Below, one piece after another: positions 16,424 through 25,395 of a stretch of 35,463 nt of DNA (the stretch's first letter is position 1; every line of letters starts with the position of its first letter). Source of the DNA: Candidatus Dormiibacterota bacterium (lineage in GTDB: Bacteria; Chloroflexota; Dormibacteria; Dormibacterales; Dormibacteraceae); assembly GCA_955652675.1 (NCBI GenBank), contig CATPBP010000216.1, forward strand, positions 1 to 35,463. Direction: 5' to 3'. The notes beneath the pieces are model-generated. The model saw nothing but the letters and a program-made list of their open reading frames with translations, ran no database searches and was not told where the DNA came from. The position numbers and the translations under genes were made by a program.

Positions 16424-17011
16424 ATGAGCCGCGGACGCGTCATCGAGAACCGGCGAAGCGGCGAGCGAATCGTCCTGTTGCAGACCGGTGCTGACACAAA
16501 CGGCCAGCTGCTCGAGTTCGAACTGTTCCTCGCCCCAGGTGGGCGCGTCCCCAGCGGGCATGTCCACCCCGAGCAGGAAGAACGCTTCACCGTGCTCGAG
16601 GGCCTCATGAGGTTCCGGCTGGGCGGGCGGTCGATCCAATTGAAGACTGGCGAAAGCGTGACTGTGCGGCGGGGCGTGCCTCATGTCTTCGCCAACGCCG
16701 GACCCGCTCCTGCGCGACTGCGGGTCGAAGTGCGCCCGGCCCTGAACATGGAGGTTCTGCTGGAGGCGGCCGCCGCCCTCTCGGCCCCGCGCAATGGGAT
16801 GCCTCTGGGCTTGCCACGACCGCTGGACCTGGCGCTCTTCCTACGCGAGTTCGAGAAGGAAGTTGCGGTTCCCTTCCTCCCACGGGTGATGGTGAGGCTT
16901 GTCACCCGTGCGCTCGCCTGGCTGGCCAGTGTGGGCGGTCTGGACGGACACTATCGGGCGCTGCGAGCAGCCTCGACTGATGCCGGCGAGGGGAATATTG
17001 GGCGCAGTTGA
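16424..17011 (+). CDS. Cupin-domain protein
   Basis: I prefer the ATG at 16424 (GGGG just upstream), giving 195 residues; the frame is open from 16319. Residues about 35-110 form a cupin barrel: GGRVPSGHVHPEQEERFTVLEG supplies the first motif with two His and a Glu (HVHPEQEE), and the second motif GESVTVRRGVPHVFANAG supplies the last His. A helical C-terminal part (about 120-190) follows, with LFLREFEKEVAVPFLP and RLVTRALAWLASVGG. This looks membrane-peripheral and is common in actinobacterial cupins of unknown substrate. It is 21 bases upstream of the ABC-2 permease and probably in its operon. Confidence 0.82.
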   Translation: MSRGRVIENRRSGERIVLLQTGADTNGQLLEFELFLAPGGRVPSGHVHPEQEERFTVLEGLMRFRLGGRSIQLKTGESVTVRRGVPHVFANAGPAPARLRVEVRPALNMEVLLEAAAALSAPRNGMPLGLPRPLDLALFLREFEKEVAVPFLPRVMVRLVTRALAWLASVGGLDGHYRALRAASTDAGEGNIGRS

Positions 17012-17032
17012 GGTCCGCTCATCGCGACCAGG

Positions 17033-17839
17033 GTGAAGACGACCGCCAACTTGTCTGCTGCTCGCGAGCTCTCCGCGCTGCTCGTGATTGCTCAGCGTGA
17101 CCTCACCAAGCTACTGAGGGACCGCACTCGGTTGGGCGTCAGTCTGGCTTTCCCGATTCTCTTGATCGTGGGTCTGGGGAGCAATCTTCAGGCTCTGGTC
17201 GGAGGCGTGACCGGCCTCGATGTGGTCGCCCTGATGTTCACGGGTGTGCTGGCCGCAACCCTTTTCCAGTCTGCGGCCGCAGGCATGATGTCGCTGATCG
17301 AGGACCGCGAGAACGACTTCTCGAAGGAGCTCTTCGTGGCCCCCATCTCACGAGTCACGATCGTGGCCGGCAAGGTTCTCGGGGAATCGCTGGTGGCGTT
17401 CACACAGGGCATCGGAGTGGTCGTATTCGCGCTCCTCTTTGGCATCCGAATGAGCCCCGGACAGATCGCGTCGCTCTTGCCTCCGGCCGTCGGTTGCTGC
17501 TTGCTGGGCGGTGCCTTCGGCCTTGCGACACTGGCGGCGCTGCCTAACCAGAGAGCTGCGTTGCAGGTCTTTCCCTTCCTCATCCTTCCTCAATACTTTC
17601 TGGCTGGCGTCGTCGCGCCACTGCGTGGGCTACCTCGCTACCTCGACGTGATCTCCTGGATAATGCCGCTTCGCTACCCCGTGGACCTGACCCGGGCGGC
17701 ATTCTATTCGGGCACCCCCGCCTACCGGGCGGTGGTCACGGAGTCGCCTCTGTTGGATGCCCTGGTGATGGGAGCACTGTTCGTTGTGCTCCTGGTCCTG
17801 GGGGCACTGCTGTTCGAGCACAGAGAGAGGAGCCGGTGA
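17033..17839 (+). CDS. ABC-2 type transporter permease without a neighbouring ATPase
   Basis: The product has 268 residues and starts at a GTG. After a cytoplasmic segment with the typical AQRDLTKLLRDRTRLG amphipathic part come six hydrophobic helices; the hallmark stretch is LIEDRENDFSKELFVAPISR, and the last third has FLAGVVAPLRGLPRYL and MPLRYPVDLTRAAFY. These are features of ABC-2 permeases of the DrrB/NodJ type, which export drugs, lipids or glycans. Such permeases need an ATPase, and none is encoded within several kilobases. The 3' end overlaps the glycoside hydrolase start by 4 bases (GTGA). Confidence 0.88.
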   Translation: MKTTANLSAARELSALLVIAQRDLTKLLRDRTRLGVSLAFPILLIVGLGSNLQALVGGVTGLDVVALMFTGVLAATLFQSAAAGMMSLIEDRENDFSKELFVAPISRVTIVAGKVLGESLVAFTQGIGVVVFALLFGIRMSPGQIASLLPPAVGCCLLGGAFGLATLAALPNQRAALQVFPFLILPQYFLAGVVAPLRGLPRYLDVISWIMPLRYPVDLTRAAFYSGTPAYRAVVTESPLLDALVMGALFVVLLVLGALLFEHRERSR

Positions 17840-18984
17840 GAGCCGGCACGCGACTCGCCGCCCTGACGGGCGGTGTTGCCGCCACGCTGGCGCTGGCGCG
17901 GCTGTCTGGGTTTCGCCTCGCGCGATCGGAGCGTCGCCTGACCGACCGATGGCGACGGGTAGCCGTCGAACCTCGTGGTTCGGCGCTGCTCGGCATCAGC
18001 TTTCGGCCGTTGCAGGCCGAAGCGCTTGGGTTGGATGCCAGGACGACGCTCCAGACGCTGCTTGACTATCCGTTCGAGGTTGTCCGGCTGGGGGCCTACT
18101 GGAATCGCATCGAACCCTGGCCCGCAGGCTCCCGCTTTGATGACCTTGACTGGCAGATCGGAGCCGCGGAACGCGCAGGAAAGAAGATCGTGCTCTGTCT
18201 TGGGCCCGTCAAGTCATTCGGGTATCCAGAGTTCTTCGTGCCGGCACATCAGCTTTCTCGACCTCTGCCAGAGGGAACACTTGTCGACGCCGAGAGTCAC
18301 CCGTCGCTGCTCGCAGCCGCGATCGCCTTCGCCACCCGAATCGTGGAGCGCTACCGGGAGCGGGAGTCGATCATCGCCTGGCAAGTGGAGCATGAAGCGG
18401 TGGACCCGCTCGGGATGGAGCACTCGTGGCGCCTGGGCGTCGATTTCGTGGCCGATGAGGTAGCGGCGGTCAGGGAGGCAGATCCGACCAGGCCGATCAT
18501 GATGAATGGCTTTCTCCCCACGTCTCTTCCAGTTCGCTTGCAGCAGTGGTGGCGGACGCGCGAACAGGGAGACTCACTGGCCGTGGCGCGGCGGCTCGCT
18601 GATGTCGTCGGCATTGACTATTACCCACGCCACGCCCTCGTGGGTGGTGGAGGTTGGGGGCTGTACCTCGAAGGGAGCCATCGCCGATCACCGCGCCTTG
18701 GCGCGTGGGTGGACGTCCCTCGAGGGCCGCTATTGATCTCAGAAGGCCAGGCCGAGCCCTGGGAGTCGGTTACGACACCGCCTGGCCCTGCCGGGAAAGC
18801 CATGTTCAGCTGCCTGCCAGAGGATGTGATAGGAAACTACAACCGCTGCTTGGCCTGGGCACAGCGGCGCTGCCTGCAATTGGATGCCTATCTCTTCTGG
18901 GGAGCGGAGTACTGGGTTATGCGCCAGCTCCGAGGCGATCCACACTACCTCCAGGCCTTCATCCGCGTGCTCGAAACGGCATAA
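17836..18984 (+). CDS. Clan-A-like glycoside hydrolase, family unassigned
   Basis: The product has 382 residues. The GTG start lies within the permease stop. The N-terminus has a weak hydrophobic segment (RLAALTGGVAATLALARL) that could be an uncleaved anchor. A TIM-barrel pattern follows: LGISFRPLQAEALG, VVRLGAYWNRIEP (beta2), KIVLCLGPVKSFGYP (beta3), IIAWQVEHEAVDPLG ending beta4 with candidate acid/base Glu187, VVGIDYYPRH (beta6) and PLLISEGQAEPWE with candidate nucleophile Glu303 on beta7. Beta4 and beta7 glutamates are the clan GH-A arrangement, but the usual Asn before the acid/base Glu is His186 here. It may also be a family annotated as cellulase-like. Cotranslation with the permease suggests work on a shared glycan or glycolipid, which is inference. 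Confidence 0.75.
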   Translation: MRAGTRLAALTGGVAATLALARLSGFRLARSERRLTDRWRRVAVEPRGSALLGISFRPLQAEALGLDARTTLQTLLDYPFEVVRLGAYWNRIEPWPAGSRFDDLDWQIGAAERAGKKIVLCLGPVKSFGYPEFFVPAHQLSRPLPEGTLVDAESHPSLLAAAIAFATRIVERYRERESIIAWQVEHEAVDPLGMEHSWRLGVDFVADEVAAVREADPTRPIMMNGFLPTSLPVRLQQWWRTREQGDSLAVARRLADVVGIDYYPRHALVGGGGWGLYLEGSHRRSPRLGAWVDVPRGPLLISEGQAEPWESVTTPPGPAGKAMFSCLPEDVIGNYNRCLAWAQRRCLQLDAYLFWGAEYWVMRQLRGDPHYLQAFIRVLETA

Positions 18985-19162
18985 CGCTTCGTGCACCAGG
19001 CCTGGCCGGCCTCTCTCCTGCCTTGGACCGGTCAGAGTGCTGCCATCCCCGATTGGGCTGACAGGCGGGGGAGAAGAGGGCACGGCGGGCGTCTTCAGGG
19101 GGACGCCCGCCGCGCGCTGGCCGTCGGGGATCGCAGAGACGAATCCGGGGATCGGCGTCTAT

Positions 19163-19360
19163 TCAGGCGGCCACCCGGTCCAGCCGGGAGGCGGCGGCTC
19201 GCAGCGCGTCCGCCAACCCATGCCGCAACGGGGCCTGAGCAACATGCGGGCGCGTGGCTGCCGATTCCGAGTCGGTGTCGGGGGCGAACCGCGTAGTCCG
19301 GGTATCGAACTGCTCGATCATCTTCTTCTGGGCTTCCAGGTAGGCGATGTAGTCGGTCAT
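19163..19360 (-). CDS. Small hypothetical protein downstream of the LacI gene
   Basis: The 65-residue ORF starts MTDYIAYLEAQKKMIEQFD at 19360, with an excellent AGAGAGGAG ribosome binding site about 8 bases upstream. It ends in a predicted amphipathic helix LRHGLADALRAAASRLDRV, of a type often seen at the C-terminus of short actinobacterial proteins. It lies 24 bases after the LacI stop and should be co-transcribed. I do not recognise a function. Confidence 0.6.
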   Translation of the reverse strand: MTDYIAYLEAQKKMIEQFDTRTTRFAPDTDSESAATRPHVAQAPLRHGLADALRAAASRLDRVAA

Positions 19361-19384
19361 CGAATTGACTCCTCTCTAGTTTCC

Positions 19385-20485
19385 TTACTCCGTGGTCGTT
19401 TCGCGCTCACCACGGAAGGGAGCGCTGCTGGCCCGGACGACCAGCGCTGTCGGCAGCACGACCCTCTGCGGTCCGGAAGCAGGCGGGTCGAGCAGGAGGC
19501 GCCCCGCGGTGGCGCCCTTGAGTTCATGCGGTTGGCTGATGGTGGTCAGCGGCGGCTCGGCGGCGGCCGCGGCCGGGGTGTCGTCGAAGCCGACCACCGA
19601 TAGGTCACCGGGGATATCGATCCCGCGCTGGGCTGCTGCTCGCAGCACGCCCAGCGCGAGCTCGTCGCTCATGGCGAGGATCGCTGTGGGCTGCGCGGCA
19701 CGATCGAGCAGCGCGGCGCCGCCGCTGTGGCCGGCGGCACTGGCGCCCCCTGGGCCGGGATGGCGCTCTTCGATCGGGACGGAGATCCAGTCGATGCTCG
19801 CGGCTTCCAGCGCCTGGCGGTAGCCCGCGAGTCGCTCGACGGGGACGTGGAAGCTTCCCATCTTGTGGCGCTCCGGGGTGACCGGGCCCTCGTAATCGTC
19901 CGGAACCAGGTTGAAGGAGACGATCCCGAAGCTCCGGTGGCCGAGGTCGAGCAGGTGCTGGGCCGCCATCTGCGCCCCGCCGCGGTCGTCGATGCCGACC
20001 CACGAGACGTCGGCAACCGCCGGAGCATCGACCAGGACGTAGGGCATCCCCCGATCGCGAAGCACCTTCAGTCGTGGATCGCCCTCGTAGTCGCAGTAGA
20101 AGATGAAGCCGTCGACCAGTGCCGTCCGGACCAGGTCTATGCCGGCTTCGCCGCCTGGCACGCCGGGTACGAGGAGCAGGCCCGCCCGCTCCGTCTCGCA
20201 TACGCTCGCCAGCCCGCGCACGATGAGCGCCGCGGCCGGATCGCTGAGGGCAAACGAGACCGGCTCGTCGAAGACCATGCCCACCGCTCCCACCCGTCCC
20301 CGGCGCAGGGTGCTGGCCAGCGGGTTGGGACCTGGATACCCCAGCTCACGAGCGGCCCCCAGGACCCGTTCTCGAAGCTCCGGGCTGAGCTGGTCAGGCC
20401 GGTTGTAGGCGTTGGAGACGGTCATCTTGCTCACACCCAGCTGGCGGGCGATCGACTCGAGGGTGGACCGCTTTTTGTCTGTCAT
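19385..20485 (-). CDS. LacI-family transcriptional regulator
   Basis: The 366-residue protein has an N-terminal helix-turn-helix and hinge (STLESIARQLGVSKMTVSNAYN, then LSPELRERVLGAARELGY), and a periplasmic-binding-protein-like effector domain with VGAVGMVFDE, GLLLVPGVPGG, VDGFIFYCDYEGD, YVLVDAPA, AILAMSDELALGVLRAA, and DLSVVGFDDTPAAAAAEPPLTTISQP. This is a sugar-responsive repressor. Immediately upstream of the ATG lies a perfect 14-base palindrome and its own promoter, so it is almost certainly autoregulated. The divergent gene is the large propeller protein. The sugar ABC operon is nearly 10 kb away, and a link to it cannot be shown. Confidence 0.94.
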   Translation of the reverse strand: MTDKKRSTLESIARQLGVSKMTVSNAYNRPDQLSPELRERVLGAARELGYPGPNPLASTLRRGRVGAVGMVFDEPVSFALSDPAAALIVRGLASVCETERAGLLLVPGVPGGEAGIDLVRTALVDGFIFYCDYEGDPRLKVLRDRGMPYVLVDAPAVADVSWVGIDDRGGAQMAAQHLLDLGHRSFGIVSFNLVPDDYEGPVTPERHKMGSFHVPVERLAGYRQALEAASIDWISVPIEERHPGPGGASAAGHSGGAALLDRAAQPTAILAMSDELALGVLRAAAQRGIDIPGDLSVVGFDDTPAAAAAEPPLTTISQPHELKGATAGRLLLDPPASGPQRVVLPTALVVRASSAPFRGERETTTE

Positions 20486-20499
20486 CTGTACCGGTACAG
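20486..20499. promoter_or_regulatory. Perfect 14-base operator (O1) abutting the LacI start codon
   Basis: CTGTACCGGTACAG is an exact palindrome with the central CG typical of LacI-family sites. It touches the ATG of the regulator gene (20483-20485, minus strand), so bound repressor would cover the transcription and translation start. This is strong evidence for autorepression by the adjacent LacI protein. Confidence 0.82.
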
Positions 20500-20500
20500 A

Positions 20501-20529
20501 CTTTATCGGTATAGCTCAGGGTTTGTCAA
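20501..20529 (-). promoter_or_regulatory. LacI promoter with overlapping second operator (O2)
   Basis: On the minus strand, TTGACA (complement of 20524-20529) is a perfect -35 box. Sixteen bases on is GATAAA (complement of 20502-20507) as -10 box. The start point should fall inside O1, only about 10 bases before the ATG, with no Shine-Dalgarno sequence, so the mRNA is probably near-leaderless. CTTTATCGGTATAG at 20501-20514 matches O1 in 11 of 14 positions and covers the -10 box, giving tandem operators 15 bases apart. Confidence 0.65.
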
Positions 20530-20650
20530 CCCTTTTTGCCAAGAATTTTGCCGTCCAAGGGCTGGCCGCGGTGGGCCGTGAGTTCCTGCGATACCCTTCC
20601 CTCGTCGAGAGGTCACGCGACCGCGGCCGGGAGGGTTGAGGAGGCGTGCG

Positions 20651-23600
20651 ATGGCATCGGTGACAACCACGCTGCAGGGAGTGCCAGTCTGGGCCGAGCA
20701 CGGCCCGGGCGCCATCGTCGACGACAACGGGGGATTCCTGGGGACCGGCGCCAGCGTCGCCCTCGCGGCCCACCCGTCCGAGCCGGGGGTCATCTACGTA
20801 GCCAACTCGGGCGGCGGCGTCTGGCGCACGCGGGACGCGGTCCCTGGCCACGCCTCGCCGTCCTGGGCCCCGGTCACCGAGCAGCACCCTTCGCCTGCCA
20901 TGGGTGCGGTGGCGATCAGTCCCCTCGACGCCAACACGGTCTTCGCCGGGACCGGTTCGGCGTTCGCCAGCTTCGGGCCCAGCGGTAGGTCGGTCGGGCT
21001 CTACCGGACCACGGATGGGGGCGACACATGGAAAGACGTCGGCGGCGCGCAACTGACGGGCATCTCCGTCCGAAGCCTCCTGCCCACCTCCCTCAGCGAG
21101 GCCGCGGGCCAGGTGGTGCTGGTCGCCGGCCTCTCCGAGGCCTCGCCAGGGAAGCCCGGCGGCATACTGCGGAGCGAAGACGGCGGCCAGACTTTCACGC
21201 TCCAGTCGGGTGCGGCCGCGGGGAAAGGGCTGCCGGACGGCGACGGCTGGGCGCTCGTGGAGGACTCGAAGCAGGCGGGACACGTTTATGCCGCCGTCGG
21301 GGGGCCGACCCCCGGGATCTTCTGGTCCACCGACGCCGGCAAGACCTCCTGGTCACCTGTCGCGGCCGGGATCGACACCACTCAGCTCTCCACGGCGCAG
21401 TGGATCAGGCTGGCGATACGGTCCGATCCGGGCGGCGGCCCGAGCACTCTCTGCGCCGGGATCGTGAACAGCGGCCAGCCTGTCGGTTTCTATCGATCGC
21501 CGGCCACCCAGGGGCTGGAGCAGTGGACGTCCATCGCACTGCCGGCAGGCGGCGCGGCCGCCATAGAGCCCTACAGCCAGGCGGTCTGGAAGTTCGCCCT
21601 GGCAATCGAGCCGCTCACCGGCGACATCTATGTGGGAGGCGACGAGGCTGGTGGAGTATGGCGCTGTCGGCTTGCAGATCCATCGAACCCGCAGTGGGAG
21701 AAGATCAGCAAGAGTCTCGACTTCGCCGGTGCCGATCTCGCTCAGGACCCGGACAAGGTGCCCCACGCAGACATCCAGGACCTGGTCTTTGACGCCGCCG
21801 GGAATCTCCTCACCGCCTGCGACGGCGGGGTCTACCGCCTTCCCAATCCAAGCAACCGCCCCGGCGGGGCGCAGCGGAAGTGGACGGCGATCGGTGCTGC
21901 CATCCGCAACAACGAGGCCTTCTCGGTCGCGCTGGACACGCTCAACAACATCCTGACGGTGGCCAGTGCTGACAACGGCACGTCCGTGCAGCGACGATCG
22001 GGCAGTCAGGAGTGGACGCTCACACTCTGGGGCGACGGAGCGGCGCAAGCGGTCAACAACGACGCCGACAGCGTGTCGTGGCGGTACTCAGAGGACGGCG
22101 CTCTCAACTCGTTCATGCGCTGGAAGGTCGACAAGGACAACAACGCAACCGCCGAGGCAGTGCTGCTTGCGTCCAGCGCCACGCCGAACGTGCTTGGCTC
22201 CGGGCTGAACGCGGTGGATCGAAAGCAGGTGATGAATCCGGATGGGACTCCGGATCTCAACCCTGATGGTTCGCCCAAGTACACGTACAACAGCGGGACC
22301 TACGTGCTGAACAACGTTCCAGACGAGAGGTCCAAGGCTGGCCGACCTTCACGGATGATGGTGGGCTCGAGCGGGCTCTACGAGAGCACGGACGGTGGGG
22401 CAACCATCGCGGAGATCACGGTCACCGACCCCAGCACCAATGCCGCCGTGACCGGCGTCCACTCGATCGCATACGGCGCCAATGACGGCGGCGCCCCCCG
22501 GCCGGAGGTGGCGTACGTGGGCATGGGTGCCGGCCTCTGGCTGCGCGGACCCCAAGGCGGCGCGTTCGCTCAGGTGAGCGCGTACAAGGGTGGGCAGGTC
22601 ATTGGCGTCGCGGTGGACGTCAGTGACTGGAAGCGGGCGTATGTCGTCGACAGCGCGCACGTCTATCGGACGGACAAGGGCGGCCAGTCGTGGACGGAGT
22701 GCACCGGCAACCTGCTGCGCATGACCGCCGATCCCCAGGGCAATCTGGGCAGCGTGATCGTGCACAGGTCGGACGCCGGCGATGAGGTGGTGCTCGTCGG
22801 CGCCGCCGGGGGGCTCTTCCGCTGCCTCAACCCGGGTGACGGCCCGGGCGCCATGTGGACCAAGTTCGGCCTCAACCTTCCTGGCGGCTGTCAGGGGAAT
22901 GACCTGCACTTCTACCCCGGTCAAAAACGTGACAACGGCGTCGCCGGCGACGTGCTCGTAGCCAGCAACTACGGCCGAGGGATCTGGACGCTCCCCAATG
23001 CCTCCAGCATGCTGTTTCAACCCTCGATCCTGCGGATCACCGGGACCGCCCGTGAACAGTACATCCGGTTCGTCCGGAACCCCGACGTGCCCGCCCATCT
23101 CGACGTCCACGCCCCCGACGGCGCCGGCCCGACGCTGACCCTGCCGCTGGCAAGCGTCGAGCAGATAATCGTCGACTGTGAGGGGGGATTCAACACTCTG
23201 ACCCTCGACAGCACGAACGGACCTATCTATGTGCCGCACGGCATCCGGTACAGTGCCGGCGGGAGCGACAACCGCCTGGTGCTCAGCGGTGGCGGCGTGA
23301 CGAGCCAGGTGTTCCGCATCGCAGGCGGCACGACAGGTTCGGTGACAGTCGGAGACATGAGCGCCTTCTACTCCGGGATCGCGGAGATCGAGGGCACAGT
23401 GCGCGCCGCCCACACCGTGGTCGAAACGGTGACACCACCAGATGGGCTGCACGTCTCCAACGGCACGGCCGTCGGCCACCTCCAGACCGTACAGATCCTG
23501 CAGCGCCGTGGTGGCGCCCAGCTGAACCTCAAGTTGAGCAATACCGCCGAGCTCACGCTGGACGTCACTCGCGGCGGCGGTCGGGTGGTTGTCGACGAAC

Positions 23601-25324
23601 TGCTGGCCGCGCCGGCCCGGCTGCGTAAGCTCATCGTGCTTACGGGGCGCTCGGGTCACGACATTCGCGTTACGAGTACGCCGCCACGGGTGGAGCTCGA
23701 GATCCGGGGCGCCGGCGGCCAGGACTCGGTTGCCATCGGCACTTTGACGGGCTCGGGCGGCCTGCTCGACGGCGTCAGAGGTCCGATCCACCTCACCAAC
23801 GCAGGCGGCAAGACCGCGCTGTCGGTGTCGGACGCTGAGAACCCGCGAACCACCACCGCCGACCTCAACGAGCGATCGGTCTCTGGGCTGGCTCCTGCGC
23901 CGATCACGTTCGAGCCTGGTGCCCTCTCGGGCCTGACCGTCCTGGGCAGCAAGGACGGCACCGCCTTCACGGTAGGCGCTACTGGAACCTTTCCGACCAC
24001 GGTGCTCGGGGTGGGCTCAGTCAACAGGCTGGACGTCCACGCCACCACCGGCTCGCTCGACTACACGACGGGGAGCGGTGTGGACAACGTCCACCTGGGT
24101 GCGCCTGGGGCCGGGGGCGCTGTGCTGGCCGGTGTGACAGGAGCCGTTCGACTGCACTGCTCGCCAGCCGGCAACCTCGCTGTGACGCTCGACGACAGCG
24201 GCGACAGCCAGCCGCGCGACGTGGGCATCACAGACCATGCCATCACCGGTCTTGCGCCCGCGGAGATCGACGTCTTCCCAGGCGGCAATCAGTTTCTGAA
24301 CGGCCTGACAGTGTTGGGTGGAAAGGCCCGGATGTTCTACAGCATCGTGGACACGCCCCCGATGTTCACGGTTGGTCTCCACGGGCAGGGGACGGACGTG
24401 GTGAACGTGTACAGGACGCGCCAGGACTTCTCCGTCGACGGTGCCGCGGCCGTTACGGTCGGCAGCGCGAACCTGGGGCTCGCCACCATCCAGGGCGCGG
24501 TGAGAGTCGGGGGCGGAGCATCCACAGCGCTGACCGTGGACGACAGCGGCACGGCGGCGGCGAGGAACTTCACAATGGACGCCTCGGCGATCACTGGACT
24601 GACGTCCAGCCCAATCGGTTTCGGTGCGGCCACCCTGCATTCCTTAAGCGTTCGGTGTGGCGGAGGCGGCAATGCCGTCGTGGTCGCTGCAACGGTTGCC
24701 GGCGCCACGACGCAGTTGGAGCTGGGACAGGGACCGGACCAAGTCAACGTGCGGGCTACGTCGGCACCCCTGGCGATCAACGGCCGGCCCGGGGCCCTTC
24801 ACCAGGTGTTGGTGGGGAGCACCCCCGACTTCCGAAAGGCTGACCTCGGATCGATCTCAGGCGAGGTGCGCGTGACGGCGCACTCGGACACCGTCGACCT
24901 CGTCGTCAGCGACGCCGCCGGCAAGCTGCCCCGGCGGGCAGAGATGGACGCCGCGGACATCACGGCTCTGGCGCCGGCTGGTATCCGCTTTGGCCCTCTG
25001 CACTCGCTCGAGGTTCACCTCAGTCGGGCCGGCAACGTGCTGGGGGTGACAGGGACAAATCCAGGCGGCCCGGTGACCGTTCACACTGGCGGGCGCGACA
25101 CTGTGGAGGTGAAGACCTCCCTGCGCTCGCCGTGCAGTCTGCTCGTCGAAGGCCCCACTCCGCCGGCAAGTGACGCGCTGCGGGTCCTGCTCGGTGACCC
25201 CGCGCAGCAGGTCACCCACACGTCCCCGGCGGGGTCCTCCCCAGGCACGATTCGCGTGACCTTCCCCAACGGATCTACCAGCGTGATCGAATATCGACAG
25301 ATCCCGACGGTGCGAACACCCTAG
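20651..25324 (+). CDS. Very large Asp-box beta-propeller protein with C-terminal tandem repeats
   Basis: The start is the ATG at 20651, after GAGGAGG at 20638-20644, giving 1557 residues. Residues about 1-785 hold Asp-box (SxDxGxTW-type) turns: YRTTDGGDTW, LRSEDGGQTF, FWSTDAGKTSW, YESTDGGATI and YRTDKGGQSW. These mark sialidase/sortilin-like propeller blades. A second, beta-rich half follows. Within it, a motif of the form LTVDDSG...AITGLAP..I.F recurs with its key Asp at residues about 1061, 1182, 1298 and 1421, so the unit is 116-123 residues. No sialidase catalytic residues are recognisable and no classical signal peptide is seen, which is odd for a surface-type protein. It is divergent from the LacI gene and may share its control. 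Confidence 0.85.
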   Translation: MASVTTTLQGVPVWAEHGPGAIVDDNGGFLGTGASVALAAHPSEPGVIYVANSGGGVWRTRDAVPGHASPSWAPVTEQHPSPAMGAVAISPLDANTVFAGTGSAFASFGPSGRSVGLYRTTDGGDTWKDVGGAQLTGISVRSLLPTSLSEAAGQVVLVAGLSEASPGKPGGILRSEDGGQTFTLQSGAAAGKGLPDGDGWALVEDSKQAGHVYAAVGGPTPGIFWSTDAGKTSWSPVAAGIDTTQLSTAQWIRLAIRSDPGGGPSTLCAGIVNSGQPVGFYRSPATQGLEQWTSIALPAGGAAAIEPYSQAVWKFALAIEPLTGDIYVGGDEAGGVWRCRLADPSNPQWEKISKSLDFAGADLAQDPDKVPHADIQDLVFDAAGNLLTACDGGVYRLPNPSNRPGGAQRKWTAIGAAIRNNEAFSVALDTLNNILTVASADNGTSVQRRSGSQEWTLTLWGDGAAQAVNNDADSVSWRYSEDGALNSFMRWKVDKDNNATAEAVLLASSATPNVLGSGLNAVDRKQVMNPDGTPDLNPDGSPKYTYNSGTYVLNNVPDERSKAGRPSRMMVGSSGLYESTDGGATIAEITVTDPSTNAAVTGVHSIAYGANDGGAPRPEVAYVGMGAGLWLRGPQGGAFAQVSAYKGGQVIGVAVDVSDWKRAYVVDSAHVYRTDKGGQSWTECTGNLLRMTADPQGNLGSVIVHRSDAGDEVVLVGAAGGLFRCLNPGDGPGAMWTKFGLNLPGGCQGNDLHFYPGQKRDNGVAGDVLVASNYGRGIWTLPNASSMLFQPSILRITGTAREQYIRFVRNPDVPAHLDVHAPDGAGPTLTLPLASVEQIIVDCEGGFNTLTLDSTNGPIYVPHGIRYSAGGSDNRLVLSGGGVTSQVFRIAGGTTGSVTVGDMSAFYSGIAEIEGTVRAAHTVVETVTPPDGLHVSNGTAVGHLQTVQILQRRGGAQLNLKLSNTAELTLDVTRGGGRVVVDELLAAPARLRKLIVLTGRSGHDIRVTSTPPRVELEIRGAGGQDSVAIGTLTGSGGLLDGVRGPIHLTNAGGKTALSVSDAENPRTTTADLNERSVSGLAPAPITFEPGALSGLTVLGSKDGTAFTVGATGTFPTTVLGVGSVNRLDVHATTGSLDYTTGSGVDNVHLGAPGAGGAVLAGVTGAVRLHCSPAGNLAVTLDDSGDSQPRDVGITDHAITGLAPAEIDVFPGGNQFLNGLTVLGGKARMFYSIVDTPPMFTVGLHGQGTDVVNVYRTRQDFSVDGAAAVTVGSANLGLATIQGAVRVGGGASTALTVDDSGTAAARNFTMDASAITGLTSSPIGFGAATLHSLSVRCGGGGNAVVVAATVAGATTQLELGQGPDQVNVRATSAPLAINGRPGALHQVLVGSTPDFRKADLGSISGEVRVTAHSDTVDLVVSDAAGKLPRRAEMDAADITALAPAGIRFGPLHSLEVHLSRAGNVLGVTGTNPGGPVTVHTGGRDTVEVKTSLRSPCSLLVEGPTPPASDALRVLLGDPAQQVTHTSPAGSSPGTIRVTFPNGSTSVIEYRQIPTVRTP

Positions 25325-25334
25325 TGGTCCGCCT

Positions 25335-25378
25335 AGCGCCGTCGCGAGGCACATCCATGCAACTGGACGACCGGCGCT
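25335..25378. terminator. Inverted repeat between convergent genes, possible terminator
   Basis: AGCGCCG (25335-25341) pairs with CGGCGCT (25372-25378), and the flanking TCG/CGA can extend the stem with one bulged C. The loop is long (about 30 bases) and no T-run follows. It fills the 71-base gap between the propeller gene stop and the convergent methyltransferase stop. Confidence 0.3.
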
Positions 25379-25395
25379 CGTAGATCGCATCGCCA

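Noticed and set aside
20518-20536. AGGGTT/AACCCT hairpin followed by a T-run, terminator-like
   Set aside because: It overlaps the -35 box of the LacI promoter in a divergent intergenic region, where no transcript needs to end; more likely chance or a promoter feature.
22349-23791. 480-residue minus-strand open frame opposite the propeller gene
   Set aside because: Antisense shadow with biased composition; the plus strand carries clear Asp-box repeats.
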